Positions 23,799-34,229 of a stretch of 64,000 bases of DNA are shown here, piece by piece. How positions within the stretch are numbered: position 1 is the first letter of the stretch; the number at the start of each line of letters is the position of its first letter. Source of the DNA: Osmia lignaria lignaria (taxonomy: Eukaryota > Arthropoda > Insecta > Hymenoptera > Megachilidae); the NCBI RefSeq assembly GCF_051020975.1, contig NC_135040.1, positions 2,659,501-2,723,500 on the forward strand, in the 5' to 3' direction. The notes beneath the pieces were generated by a model. It was not told the DNA's origin, did not search any database, and saw nothing but the letters and a program-made list of their open reading frames with translations. The translations under genes were made by a program, and so were the position numbers.

Positions 23799-25733
23799 TT
23801 TTTTATGATTTAGAAGTACAAATATCTCTGAAAACAATTTACAATTTGGAGTTATATAGAATGAACTTTCAAACAATGTAATTGCAATATAAAATAAGAA
23901 AATATCAAAGCAGAACAGCCGTTCTACCTAACAGTTGAAGAATAACATTTCAAGAATTAACACGCCCCTCTGTTTCATTGAAAAAGAGAAAACGCCTATA
24001 ATTAACTGAAGAATTGATACGTCGAAGGAGGAACTGGTTCTTTTTCTAATTTGAAAGCCGTCGATCCCGTTCCTTTCTGTTCCTTTTTCCATCAAATCCC
24101 CGGTATATCGACGTTACAGGAATTCGTTCGGTTCTGCAGCCGTGGTAATTTCATTTCGTTCACGCCAGGTCTTTTACAGGCTGCTGGCGGGTCCGTTGAT
24201 TCGTACGTATTACTCCCTGGCCCGTGGTCGACAGAATTGTTTTTACGAAATTGACTTTTCCCTCGGCCGAAGGAGTACGGCACAAAGGAGCACAAAATCT
24301 ATTGGCGTTCCATTTAATGCAGTCCCTTGCGAAACTTTCCGCTCCAGTAAGAAATTTTATTACATTTCAATATTTGGACGAAGGCCGATCTCATTATCGA
24401 AATGGACGACGTAAGGAGCGTCGATTTGCAGGAAGCCTGTGAAATCGAACAATTTGTTACGATCGATAATATAACGGAAAAATAAGGAGGAGAAAGAATA
24501 GCGTGAAAAGTAAAAGAAAATTGAAGATATCTGATAAATTTGATTATTTAAAGAATCAATTTTTATTGATTTCATTAATTACTTATCAAATCTGCTACAT
24601 GAAGTGATATGTTATGAAACTTTTATATTTCTCTTTTTTTTAAATATGAAGGTTAAATAATTTTGCTTAAATAAATTTCTAAAACAGTAAAATATTTTTT
24701 GTATTGAAATTTTCCTATGCGAAATGTATAATTGACCGTAGTTTCATTGTTCTATTGCCTAAGCTCGTTTGACGATGGATCTAGGGCTAGATATTTGGAA
24801 ATGTATCGGGGAACAGGTTCGGGACCATTTGTATTATCAGGGAAGGATTAGATACGGTAACTTTGAAACGTCATCGCACCGTGTATCTTGACATAACGAT
24901 ACTTTAAGCCTGTATCCCCTGCATTCATTGGAACGTCTGCTGTTACCACCAGAATACCAGATACCTCGTTCAGTTTGTGCATGCATCGAATTTGCAGTCA
25001 ATAACACACAGCTGTGCTGTCCAAATGAAAATCCACCAATTACCACTGATACGTGTATCGATGAACGTGATATCTATTCATTAAATTTCACCGAAACTTC
25101 GCAACAGACGGGCATTATTCTCGTACTATCGGTTCCAGGATTCACTAAATCGGATCCAGAATTCTACCTAACGAATCCTCTTATACGTGTAAATCGTACG
25201 ATTATACATAGTCAAATAAAGGCGTAACAGGCCGATAATTATTACTTACCAGAATTATTGTATTACAACTACTATTAAACATTTTTGATAGCTATCATTA
25301 ACTGTACATACATATGTAAATAAGTTTCTTGATTTATTATTGATTAAAAAAAGATTTTGTATATTGCTAAAATATTTAGTACTAGGTGAAATATTTCAAT
25401 TATTAGGCAAGATATTCTTTATTAGATTTCTGCACATAGATTTTCTAATATGTCATTAGTTAACATGTTCCTTATTATGTGAGAAAGAGGACACCTTGTA
25501 TGCTATTGACATTTTGTTATCTTGGTATTTTGGGATATAAAATGAAAATTTTAGTTTAAATATTTAAATCATTATATTGCTAAATTATTTGTCTCCGTGT
25601 TTCTTTAAAAATGTATTTTATTTTTATTTATTATTTCTACAATATTTCATTAGATCTGTACCTCTCTTTTTTTTTAGTTGAAGATTTATTCTTAAAAAGT
25701 TACGGTAATTTTAATTATTAGGATAATCATTAT
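23799..25733. other. Non-coding spacer with a GC-richer island
   Basis: A balanced island at 24050-24480 is open on both strands for 60-90 codons without recognisable domains. A second at 24760-25230 contains an open plus-strand frame (99 codons, with several cysteines) but no family match and no clear acceptor/donor pair. The remainder is AT-rich. Confidence 0.4.
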
Positions 25734-26318
25734 TGTTAGAATAGGCGCGGTTTATGGCATGGCGAGTTTAGAAATAGGTATTTTTTGCATTCGATAGTTT
25801 TCCCTTGCCATATGCTTGCCAGAGGTTTAACGGTACCTGGCAGAGCTCAGAATATTTAGAAAGACCCGAAGGGTAACTCTGCCGCGACGACAAAAGGGGC
25901 ACGTTGACCTAGAGGAACCACGTGCGATTTCTGGAAAACCCAGAACAACTTGCATTTCCTTCCCCGTACGAAGGGCACATTCCCCTTCCAGGATCTACCA
26001 CGCCAAGGGCGTACTGGAAGGGAAGAACTGTGCCTATATAATCGACGTCAAGTGGCTCGAAGGCAGATTTTCTTAGACAGAGCACAGTACATATAGAACG
26101 TAGACATAGATACACAGAATTTCCTCAAGTGTAACAAATTTCAATCTACACATTGTAACACACACACACACACACACCACCATTAATTACGATTAAATAG
26201 TTCAAAATACTATCGACATAATTATTATCGGTCCCAAGCCGATCCAACTTGGGTGGTCCTTCCACAATCCATAGACGGCACTCCGTGCAAATACTCAGGA
26301 CCTATCAACGTCCTAACA
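25734..26318 (+). mobile_element. Solo LTR of a retrotransposon with intact 5-bp target duplication
   Basis: The element starts TGTTAG and ends CTAACA, a perfect 6-base inverted terminus of the TG...CA type that defines long terminal repeats. It is flanked on both sides by ATTAT (25729-25733 and 26319-26323), an exact 5-bp target-site duplication. Inside, CCTATATAATCG near 26033 is a plausible TATA box, which suggests plus orientation; a (CA)n run sits near 26160-26176. At 585 bp with no internal coding region or second LTR, it is a solo LTR left by recombination between the two LTRs. A 5-bp duplication fits Copia, BEL/Pao or many Gypsy elements; I cannot choose between them. Confidence 0.8.
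26158..26176 (+). repeat. (CA)n microsatellite inside the solo LTR
   Basis: An uninterrupted run of CA dinucleotides, ending at ACCACCATT. It lies in the part of the LTR downstream of the presumed TATA box. Confidence 0.9.
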
Positions 26319-26365
26319 ATTATTGTTATCATATCCTTTTGTAATTAAGAAGCCATAATTAATTT

Positions 26366-26979
26366 GTACAGTGTCGAACACAGTAGGTTTCCCTAGGGAA
26401 AATGGCGTTACAAGGGAAGCAGAAATTCTCAAAACCCTAATTTGTACGATATTAATATTAGAAATGATCCAGAAACAAAATAATATAAATTTGTAAATAT
26501 TTAATATTGTGAATTTAGTACATAACTGAAAAGTACGAATAACAAAGTAAATATTAATTCATATTTTCAATTCTTCCCGCGTAAACGTTTATACGCAAGT
26601 GGTGGGGGACCACAGACCTATATTATATGGAGCCTCTTCCTCTACTTCGTCACTTTCCTCGGGATCACCTCCGGCGACGGATGGGAATTTGGGAAGGGGG
26701 CTACAATGAGGATGGAACCCAAGAATCCAACTGGTGGGGGAATCCCGGAACATCGTCATTTTCCCTATACTTGCCTTCACGAGAGTCCACAACTGCGAAA
26801 AGACGAGTTTTCGTCCTTTCGTGCGCATCTTCGCCCTGATTGGCGATACTCCCAAACGAAGTAGAAAGCGATTAGCGGAGAGCTCGCTGCGTTCCCCCAC
26901 CACCTTCCAACCTGCGCGACGCAGTTATGGACTCTGGTTACGGCAAGTGTAGCCTAGCCTACCATGCTCAGTACTGTAC
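26366..26979 (+). mobile_element. Family A element, long form (614 bp)
   Basis: The left end is GTACAGTGTCGAACACAGTA, followed by GGTTTCCCTAGGGAAAATGG. The right end, inverted, is GTACAGTACTGAGCATGGTA. The core CCCGCGTAAACGTTTATACG lies at about 26577. After the core is a GC-rich section (CACTTTCCTCGGGATCACC, GCGACGGATGGGAATTTGGG) shared with the copy at 33876. The open frames on both strands in 26589-26952 belong to this section and look accidental. It begins only 42 bases after the solo LTR's target duplication. Confidence 0.65.
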
Positions 26980-29244
26980 GCCTAATATTTAATATTAATA
27001 TTTCTAATTAGGTAAATTAAAAAATTCCTAATAATATGTAATACATTTCTTATTTTAATAATAATAAGTAATCACCTCGCTATAATTTTAAATACAATTA
27101 TTTCTATTTAGCTTTTCCAAAATTTCACCAATATTTGAATATCATTATTTTTCACGTTTAATTAACTTTAATTATTTTGTCAGTCGATTACCTACCTAGG
27201 GAATAAACTTCGACAAAGTTCAACAGCTATTCGAAAATGCAACAACAAGAGACCGTAATAACGTAGTTGTGCAATGTCTGTTACAGTGACCTCGGATAAC
27301 GGAAGTGAAGCTTCTACGTCGACCTGTTTGATGATTCTGACGGTGTGTACGGTCCAGCTGCTTCTGAGATAGTCGCGACACGTTTGAGGCCACGGAAAGG
27401 GAGCTCATGGGCGTCGCACGATAAACAGCGCACTAGTCAAACGAAGGAGTAAAGGTGGAAGGGAATAGAGGGGCAGTTTAAGGGACGATCGAACCGTAAA
27501 AGGGAGAAAGAGATATTGTTGAAATTCGACATGGATATTACGTGTTTTTCACCGTGCTCGGTTCGGTTTTTGTTCGAGGAACGATCGCGTATGCCGTCGC
27601 TTTAATGTTATCCTCGTCGTACGTCCCCGAATTTGCGATCGTTTCGCCGAGATCGAGACGCGACAACACAATTTAACACACGGTTCACTGATACGCTTGT
27701 CTGGACTGTCGGAGATAAATGTCCGCCGTGGCTAAGGAACATTGACGCGATACGCTTTCCGACTCGGCACACGCGCGGATCTCTCCAGGCGAATGCGTTC
27801 AACGGCGTTTTCGATTTAATATGCTCAAACGATTTCGCGTCTGGTAAGTAGCGAACAAACGGATGATCCTTCGAGGATTTTTTGAAAAATGATTCTGAGG
27901 TTAACGTGTGTATTATATTTGCCGATGGCCAGGAAAATTTCTGGACATTTTATTTGAAATAATTATTTAGTGTGGTGTTATTTTATAATTTATTTTACGA
28001 ATTTCCTTGTAAGATTTTATGCACAGTAATGCAGTGTGGATCTTGAGACGAGGATCTTCAATGACAATTAAAGAACACTTATTACAATCACTAAGCGAAT
28101 TAATATCTATTAATATTAGCATGTCTTCTCACTTTTCATTTATTATTCTATATAATAATGGTAGATGTCACATCATCAAATGTCCAATTTACCAATTATG
28201 TGTTCTTTATAACAGCCCTTAGATCGATTCGTAGTGGACCTCGAAGGAATTTATGCCCTTAAGTTGTAAACATCTGATTACATCCCTCGACATAGTAATT
28301 AAACTCCTTATATAAAATTAGTACCAAAAATAGTAAAAAGAGAAAAGTGTCACTATTTTAAATTAAAGTAACTGCATACCCAGAATTTATAAAGAAGGTT
28401 AAATAGTTATAATTCTTTTATTTTTTCATATTTTGATGTATTTATTTATAACATATGATTTTTGAAAATCTTTTTAAACTAAATGAAATATTATGTGACA
28501 AAGAACTGCCATTTAAGATTCTAAAATTATGCCATCATAAGCTCGTTGAGTTCAGATTATTCATGGTATTTAAAATAAAGTGTTATAGCTTTGGTGTAAC
28601 TTTATAGCTGTGTAACTTTACATAATAAATTTGTAAAATGTGCTTTAGAAGTTTTGAAAAGAAAAACAAAGTTAAAGTTAAACTGAAATAACTTAATGAT
28701 TTTTTGAACTTTGCGAATTTTCTGCCACCTGTATATGGATCATTATTACTTATTTAGAAATTATGCAAAAAATTTAAGAATGTGTTAATTAGTTCTTTAA
28801 TACCTTCTAATAGTTTGAATTTTGCTGCCAGAAGATTAGTATTTTGAAGTAGAACAACTCCTTAAATAGTGACCACCCCTGCGATTAATGTATTAATAAT
28901 TAATTAGCCTTCCTTTTTGCAATAACAATATGTTACTTTAATGTTTCTAAGCAAAGTAACATAATTATTACTTATTAATATTTTCTATGTTGAAATTATA
29001 TAATATTAAATTCTTATATATTTAGATTACTGCATATTAGATAATGGTGATAACCTTCTCTTCCTCTAATTCCTATATTTACAAAATATTTCATTATCAA
29101 TCAAAAACAAACCAAAACATACTTTTTCATCATTTTAACATAAGTGATTGAAAATTGGATATTCACTGATAGACAATACAAAGCTATAAACTGGTTGATT
29201 CATTATTTATTCTAAAGGAGAGCTAACTGATTGTAATTAGAATA
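26980..29244. other. Non-coding spacer with a possible first exon
   Basis: The interval 27420-27843 is GC- and CpG-richer than its surroundings and ends in a consensus donor, CTG|GTAAGTAG, at 27843/27844. A short frame ATGCTCAAACGATTTCGC runs into that donor. This could be a 5' untranslated or first coding exon of a plus-strand gene, but no partner exon was found. The rest is AT-rich with accidental frames. Confidence 0.3.
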
Positions 29245-29640
29245 TTGATGAAACATTTATGTCGTAATTTTCATTAAATTTTGAGCTTTAAATTGAGATG
29301 GCATAGGTGCTATTTTGTGATACTTTTATGTTATCAATTAACCCTGTAAGCCCTCTACCTCTAATTACCAATTATTAACTCTTCAAACAGATAATTATGC
29401 TTTGACAAAATTCGTAATACAGATTAAGCTAGATTAGATGCATTCAATTCAAAGTTCCATAAAATGATAATTACTTACCCAATTAATTTCCAGTTTCTAA
29501 GATAAATAGATCTGGTACAACCAATAACTCTTACACCATTATTCTTCAATTACTACAATTAGCATATAAGTTCTATTTTTTGATACTTTCATATCATCAA
29601 ATCCTATCTTTAAACTTTATGTACATATTTCAACGTTCTA
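29245..29640 (+). repeat. Family D dispersed repeat, two more copies
   Basis: The first (29245-29340) reads TTTCATTAAATTTTGAGCTT, then GGTGCTATTTTGTGATAC and TTTTATGTTATCAA, and aligns with the 23069 copy over about 90 bases. A second, partial copy lies at 29563-29640 (GTTCTATTTTTTGATACTTT, CATATCATCAAATCC). Confidence 0.55.
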
Positions 29641-30450
29641 ATAATCTTATGTATATCTATTGGATATACAACGGTCTAATAGCTTCCAGTGCGCGACATT
29701 TCCAATAGAGCACACCTACACACGTTAACACCCCGAAGGATCATCGTTTCCCGTCACACATTCTCTTCCGGACACATTGACGAACGCCCGCGTAGCACAT
29801 AATCGGTGTCACAGGGAGTCGCTCTAGATACGTTAAGTTCCAGACAACGACGAACAGTTCCCACTTCAATTCGCATCCGTATTTCATCCTCCAATTCAAG
29901 GACGCGATCAGATGTCCATGCCATGTGTTTGAAGATACCTGTCACACCGTGCTCTATGTCATTTTATCTTGTATCTTACTCCGCCATTGTTCGCGGACCA
30001 TCTCCAACAATCAGAGAGATACGATGGAACTTAACTTTTCTTCTCCCTCTTCTGGTGACGGTGGAAATGATACAGTTTCCGGTTTCCGTGCGAGAGTACC
30101 CGCGGGACGAGGTATCCGCGAGGAACGTACTTACGCGTTCGTCGGAGGGAATTTGCTTGAGAAACGCGTAATGATCGATAGGAGCTTGACGAACAAGGTT
30201 TAGCTGTAACTCGATTTATTTCTACGGGAGTAAAGCGTAATCTTTATTGTTTAATCGACGGAATGGTTAAAAAATGTGTCCGAGTGAACGGAACTCTGAT
30301 ACGCAGACTTTTTCAGATTTTTAATTAGTTTGTCATATTGATACCTTTGTATGTGATTTTTGATAGTTTAACGTGGTTTCAGTTGAAAAAATTCAAGTTC
30401 AAAATTTAGAACATTGATAGATATGATAAATTGATATTTTGGTTGTAGAG
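29641..30450. other. Non-coding spacer, GC-richer island
   Basis: The island at 29680-30200 is open on the plus strand in two overlapping frames (121 and 92 codons). Neither shows a recognised domain. There is a possible regulatory role but no direct sign. Confidence 0.4.
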
Positions 30451-30452
30451 TA

Positions 30453-30753
30453 CAGTATTGAGCATTGGGCTCTCTAGGGAAAATGGTGGTATAGGGGAAA
30501 TAGACTCCATTATTTGCTATTCATAAAAACCTCGAAAATTTAAAACTAATTAAAAACTCATAAAAGCTCAAAATTTTAATTTTAGAAACATTAATATTAA
30601 GAATAATTTAGGAAATATTAATATATTTGTTAATTACTAAAATTTAATATAAAACTAAAAAATATTAATAACACGGTCTAGAAACTAAAATTTAAATTAT
30701 TATTGATTTAGTGATTGGGCTTTTCTCTAGAGAGGTCTCCATACTCGATACTG
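30453..30753 (+). mobile_element. Family A element, short complete copy
   Basis: TA at 30451-30452 is followed by CAGTATTGAGCATTGGGCTC, then TCTAGGGAAAATGGTGGTAT. The right end mirrors it (CATACTCGATACTG, then TA at 30754-30755). The GCGTAAACG core has been lost. This copy shows most clearly that the element sits between two TA dinucleotides, as Tc1/mariner-type elements do. Confidence 0.65.
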
Positions 30754-30755
30754 TA

Positions 30756-32054
30756 CCCGCGTTCAATTTTTCATTTAAGCAAAATTAAATAATATTTTTA
30801 TTCCTCTATAGCATACACTGTAAATCTATAATATCTATACTGAAAATTTTCATTTATATCAGCATCATAAGAAGATATTTGCTGAATGTGTATATAAATT
30901 TGTAAATCATCGTGATAATCTTCTTTAAATACCTATATAAATATATTATTCCCAAAAGGGTTGACTGAGAAGTTTTGTCCGTGCTTCGAATAAAAGGCAA
31001 TGAATTGATGTAAATTAAGAAAACGGAACTAAAATTGCACCTTTAATTAAAAGAGGACAAAACATTGCAGTCCCTTCTATTTAAACAATGTAAAAATCAT
31101 AGTCTAATATTTATTAGCTTTCTCCTTTCCCAAGGTTTAAAGACGCATTTTTTAATCACTCTGTACACCTACCATTGCGAATAAAAACAAAGTATTTTTA
31201 ATGAACGTCGTGCAATCTCGCAAGTTTCGTTTGGAAATGAAAAAAGAAAACACAGCGAGGAAAAAATATACCGAACGATGACGTAAACGTAAAGAAACAC
31301 CCTGTATAACCTTAGATATAGGTATAGCGAGAACGAATCAAAGTAATAAGTGTAATTTTAAGTTACGTTGAAGTTTGTATTAAATATCGCGTATGGACGA
31401 TACAAAGGTACGAATTATTGCGTAAAACGAAACCCAACAAGCCTTTGAAAAAGTGTCTTTCAGGAACGAGCTGCTTTTCTTACGTACATATCCCTCCTCG
31501 CTCTCACTCCTTTCCTTCTCACGAATATTTCCTTCTTTGCCAGCGGATAAATTGTGTCAACAATCGGGCTTCTCTTACGCTGAAAACGTTTTACAGAATA
31601 CGAATGCTCTCGCTCGCTGAATCCATCGATGGAGGAAGAAAATGCACGCGCAGACACCACGTTTCTTCTTCCTGTTCCCGTTTTTATTAAAGCAACTCGT
31701 GAAGGATTTCGTGTGTCTATAAACCGGCCACGTGCCCCGTGTTTCCTTCCGAATTGCGGTTACGAAAACCTTTCTACCACTATGCGAGCCTCCATTTCAT
31801 TTTTGAAGATGTCTGGTGAACTCCGTTGTAGAAGAGGAAAGTGGTACAAGAAGAGCTATTTCTGGAGCGGGTGCATCAACGATGAATGAAATGATGCATA
31901 TGTTGCGTCAAACGAGATAAAGTGGTGTTAATTCGTAACACATTTCCTTATGGATGCTTCAGATGCTGAAGGTCTTATCACTCGATATTGCGTGCTGGAT
32001 TGCACATTTTTTAATACACTTATGTCAACATGTAGTAGGCGTGTGCGGGCAGTT
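30756..32054. other. Non-coding spacer
   Basis: AT-rich to about 31180, with a CACCCTGTATA motif at 31300, then a balanced region (31400-31950) open on both strands without recognisable domains. No exon supported. Confidence 0.4.
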
Positions 32055-32575
32055 GATATGTCGGGCTCGGGGCGGGTCGAAAGAAGTCGAGCAGACTCGG
32101 GTCAGGTCGGAAGAAATCGAGCACAGTCGGCTTGGGTCGGGTCGAAAGAAATTGAGTAGTCTCGGGTCAAGTCGGAAGAAATCGAGCACTGTCGGCTCGG
32201 GTCGGGTCGGAAGAAATCGAACAGACTCGGGTTAGTTCGGGAGAAATCGGGCGAACTCGAGCGATCACCCGACACACGCGTTCATTCGAGTAGCCCAGTT
32301 CTTTCGGGTCGGGTTCGGTCGGGGCGGATCGGAAAAAGTCGAGTGGACTCGGCAGCTACCCGATACATTATGTCCACTCGCGTAACTCGAATCTTTCGGG
32401 TCAGTTCGGAAAAAGTCGGGCGTACTCGGGCGATCACCCGACACACGCGTTCTCTTCAGTAGCCCAGTTCTTTCGGGTCAGCTCGGAAGAAGTCGGGCTA
32501 CTCAAATGAATGCATATATTGGGGCTTCGTTCGAGCTAGCCCGACTTATTTCGACCCGACCTGATAGATCGGATA
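32055..32575 (+). repeat. CpG-rich minisatellite with higher-order and inverted structure
   Basis: Units of about 28-30 bases such as CTCGGGTCAGGTCGGAAGAA followed by ATCGAGCA repeat with variation. A longer block containing GCGATCACCCGACACACGCG then TAGCCCAGTTCTTTCGGGTC occurs at 32261 and again at 32430, a higher-order period of 169. The end (AGCCCGACTTATTTCGACCC) is in inverse orientation, so the last part can fold back on the unit before it. The region is strikingly GC- and CpG-rich in an AT-rich neighbourhood. The long open frames over it are a by-product of the repeat. Confidence 0.85.
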
Positions 32576-33875
32576 CCCGATGCATTGGACGGCAGCAATC
32601 AGGAGGAGGAGCATAAAATATTAATTAAGTGGACAGAAGACTTTCTTCTAAGGTTACTTTTTTATATATTTTTATATATTCTTTTTGCTAATATTTCTCT
32701 CAGAATATTAAAAAATTTATATTATTTTTCCATAGTATCTAACAAAAGTAGAACAAAATTATCTATTTCATAATTGATTTTCCATTGTAATTGGTATATT
32801 CAAGCATTGAAGTTTTCATATTCTACGAATAAAATTTTAATTATTGTAAAATTCATAGATAATTAGTAAAAAAAATTGTTCATTAATTCGCATATTTTGT
32901 ACCATTCTGATATTTCATATTTCGTTTGTTATATTGTTTATCGTAAGATAAATTTTCATATATTGAAGAGGCAGATATTTTGTCATTTGTCCCTGGTATG
33001 TTTTTGTTTCCAGGTAAATTGTGAGAAACCATTTATTTCGTTAAAGAGAGAAGTAGTTTTCGCTGAAATAGCTTGAGCATGGGATGCATAATATAATTGG
33101 TCTTTTTGTTATATTAACCAGCAGAGCAGAGCTGTGTTAGCACCACACGCCATTTCGTAAATTCTGCCCTCGTTTGTACAATTGTATCTTTCATCTACCG
33201 CCACGACCCACCTTCCGCGGGGATTACAGTTACACACAACTCTCGAATGTTTTCGGTAGATCCCAGTGCTAACTTGTTAGTAAATGTTTTCTCCAGCAAA
33301 GAAATAGAGCAAGAAAATAGTAAAATATACATTTTTTTACGTATAATTTTGCGATATGAATACTTTGAATATAAAAATGCTCTAACTTTATAATTTTTAA
33401 AACTATTTTTCCAATCAAAGATTTTAGATAATTTAATGCTGAAATAGCAAGAATTCAAACTTAATTTTAGATTTCTTTCATTTTCATTTTTTAAGTTTTC
33501 AATTATTTTTTTATATATCATTTTTCCAATGTATAAAGGCCTTTTGATAACAAATTCAATTTTGCAATTTTAATTGAATTATCCTGGTATGTTTTATAAA
33601 TTTGAGTTATTGATCCAGAAATTATTGCTGCATTCAAAGATATATATTATTTAATCAAAATAAATTCTAAAATAAGTGTTTAATTTTTGTCTACATTTGG
33701 AATGAATTAAAGTACACTGGAATTTTGCCGAATTAGTCATAAATAAAAATAAAAGTTATGTTCAAAGAGGATCTGATGTTGATACAATATAAAAAAAATA
33801 CAGAACTTTATTTTTAAAAAATACCGATAACATTGAAATAAAAAGCTTTAAAAAAATTCTTTTCTCCGTTAGATA
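32576..33875. other. AT-rich spacer
   Basis: Mostly AT-rich. A short balanced patch at 33115-33290 (CCACGACCCACCTTCCGCGG and neighbours) has no clear meaning. No exon or family member found. Confidence 0.45.
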
Positions 33876-34229
33876 TACTCACGATCAAATCAGGCTTTCC
33901 TAGAGAAAATATTGATTTAGGGAAAGTAGGAATTCTCAAAATCAGTATTAATATTAAAAGTAATTTAGAAACAAAATAATTCAATTTTTAATCATTAAAT
34001 ATCATAAAATTTAGTATATAATTGAAGAATACGAATAATAAAATAAATAATAATTTAAATTTTCCCACGTAAACGTTTATACGCAAGTGGTGGGGAGCCC
34101 GAGATCTATATATATATATGTGTTCTCTCCCCTGCAGCGGCATTCTCTTCGAGATCGCCTACGGGGAAGGATGGAAACTCGGGATATTAGTATTTTCCTT
34201 GGAGAAGCCTGATTTAATCGCAAATGTAC
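33876..34229 (+). mobile_element. Family A element, complete copy
   Basis: The left end is CACGATCAAATCAGGCTTTC and the right end, inverted, CATTTGCGATTAAATCAGGC. The core CCCACGTAAACGTTTATACG with CAAGTGGTGGGGAGCC lies near 34064. The GC-richer block after it (GAGATCGCCTACGGGGAAGG) matches the copies at 9435 and 26366. About 350 bp, non-coding. Confidence 0.7.

Noticed and set aside
26589..26952. Opposing open frames of 70-104 codons
   Set aside because: They fall inside the GC-richer right half of a family A element that recurs elsewhere without keeping the frames.
31954..32235. Open frames across the CG-rich minisatellite
   Set aside because: They stay open because of the repeat unit, with no sequence preceding that looks coding.
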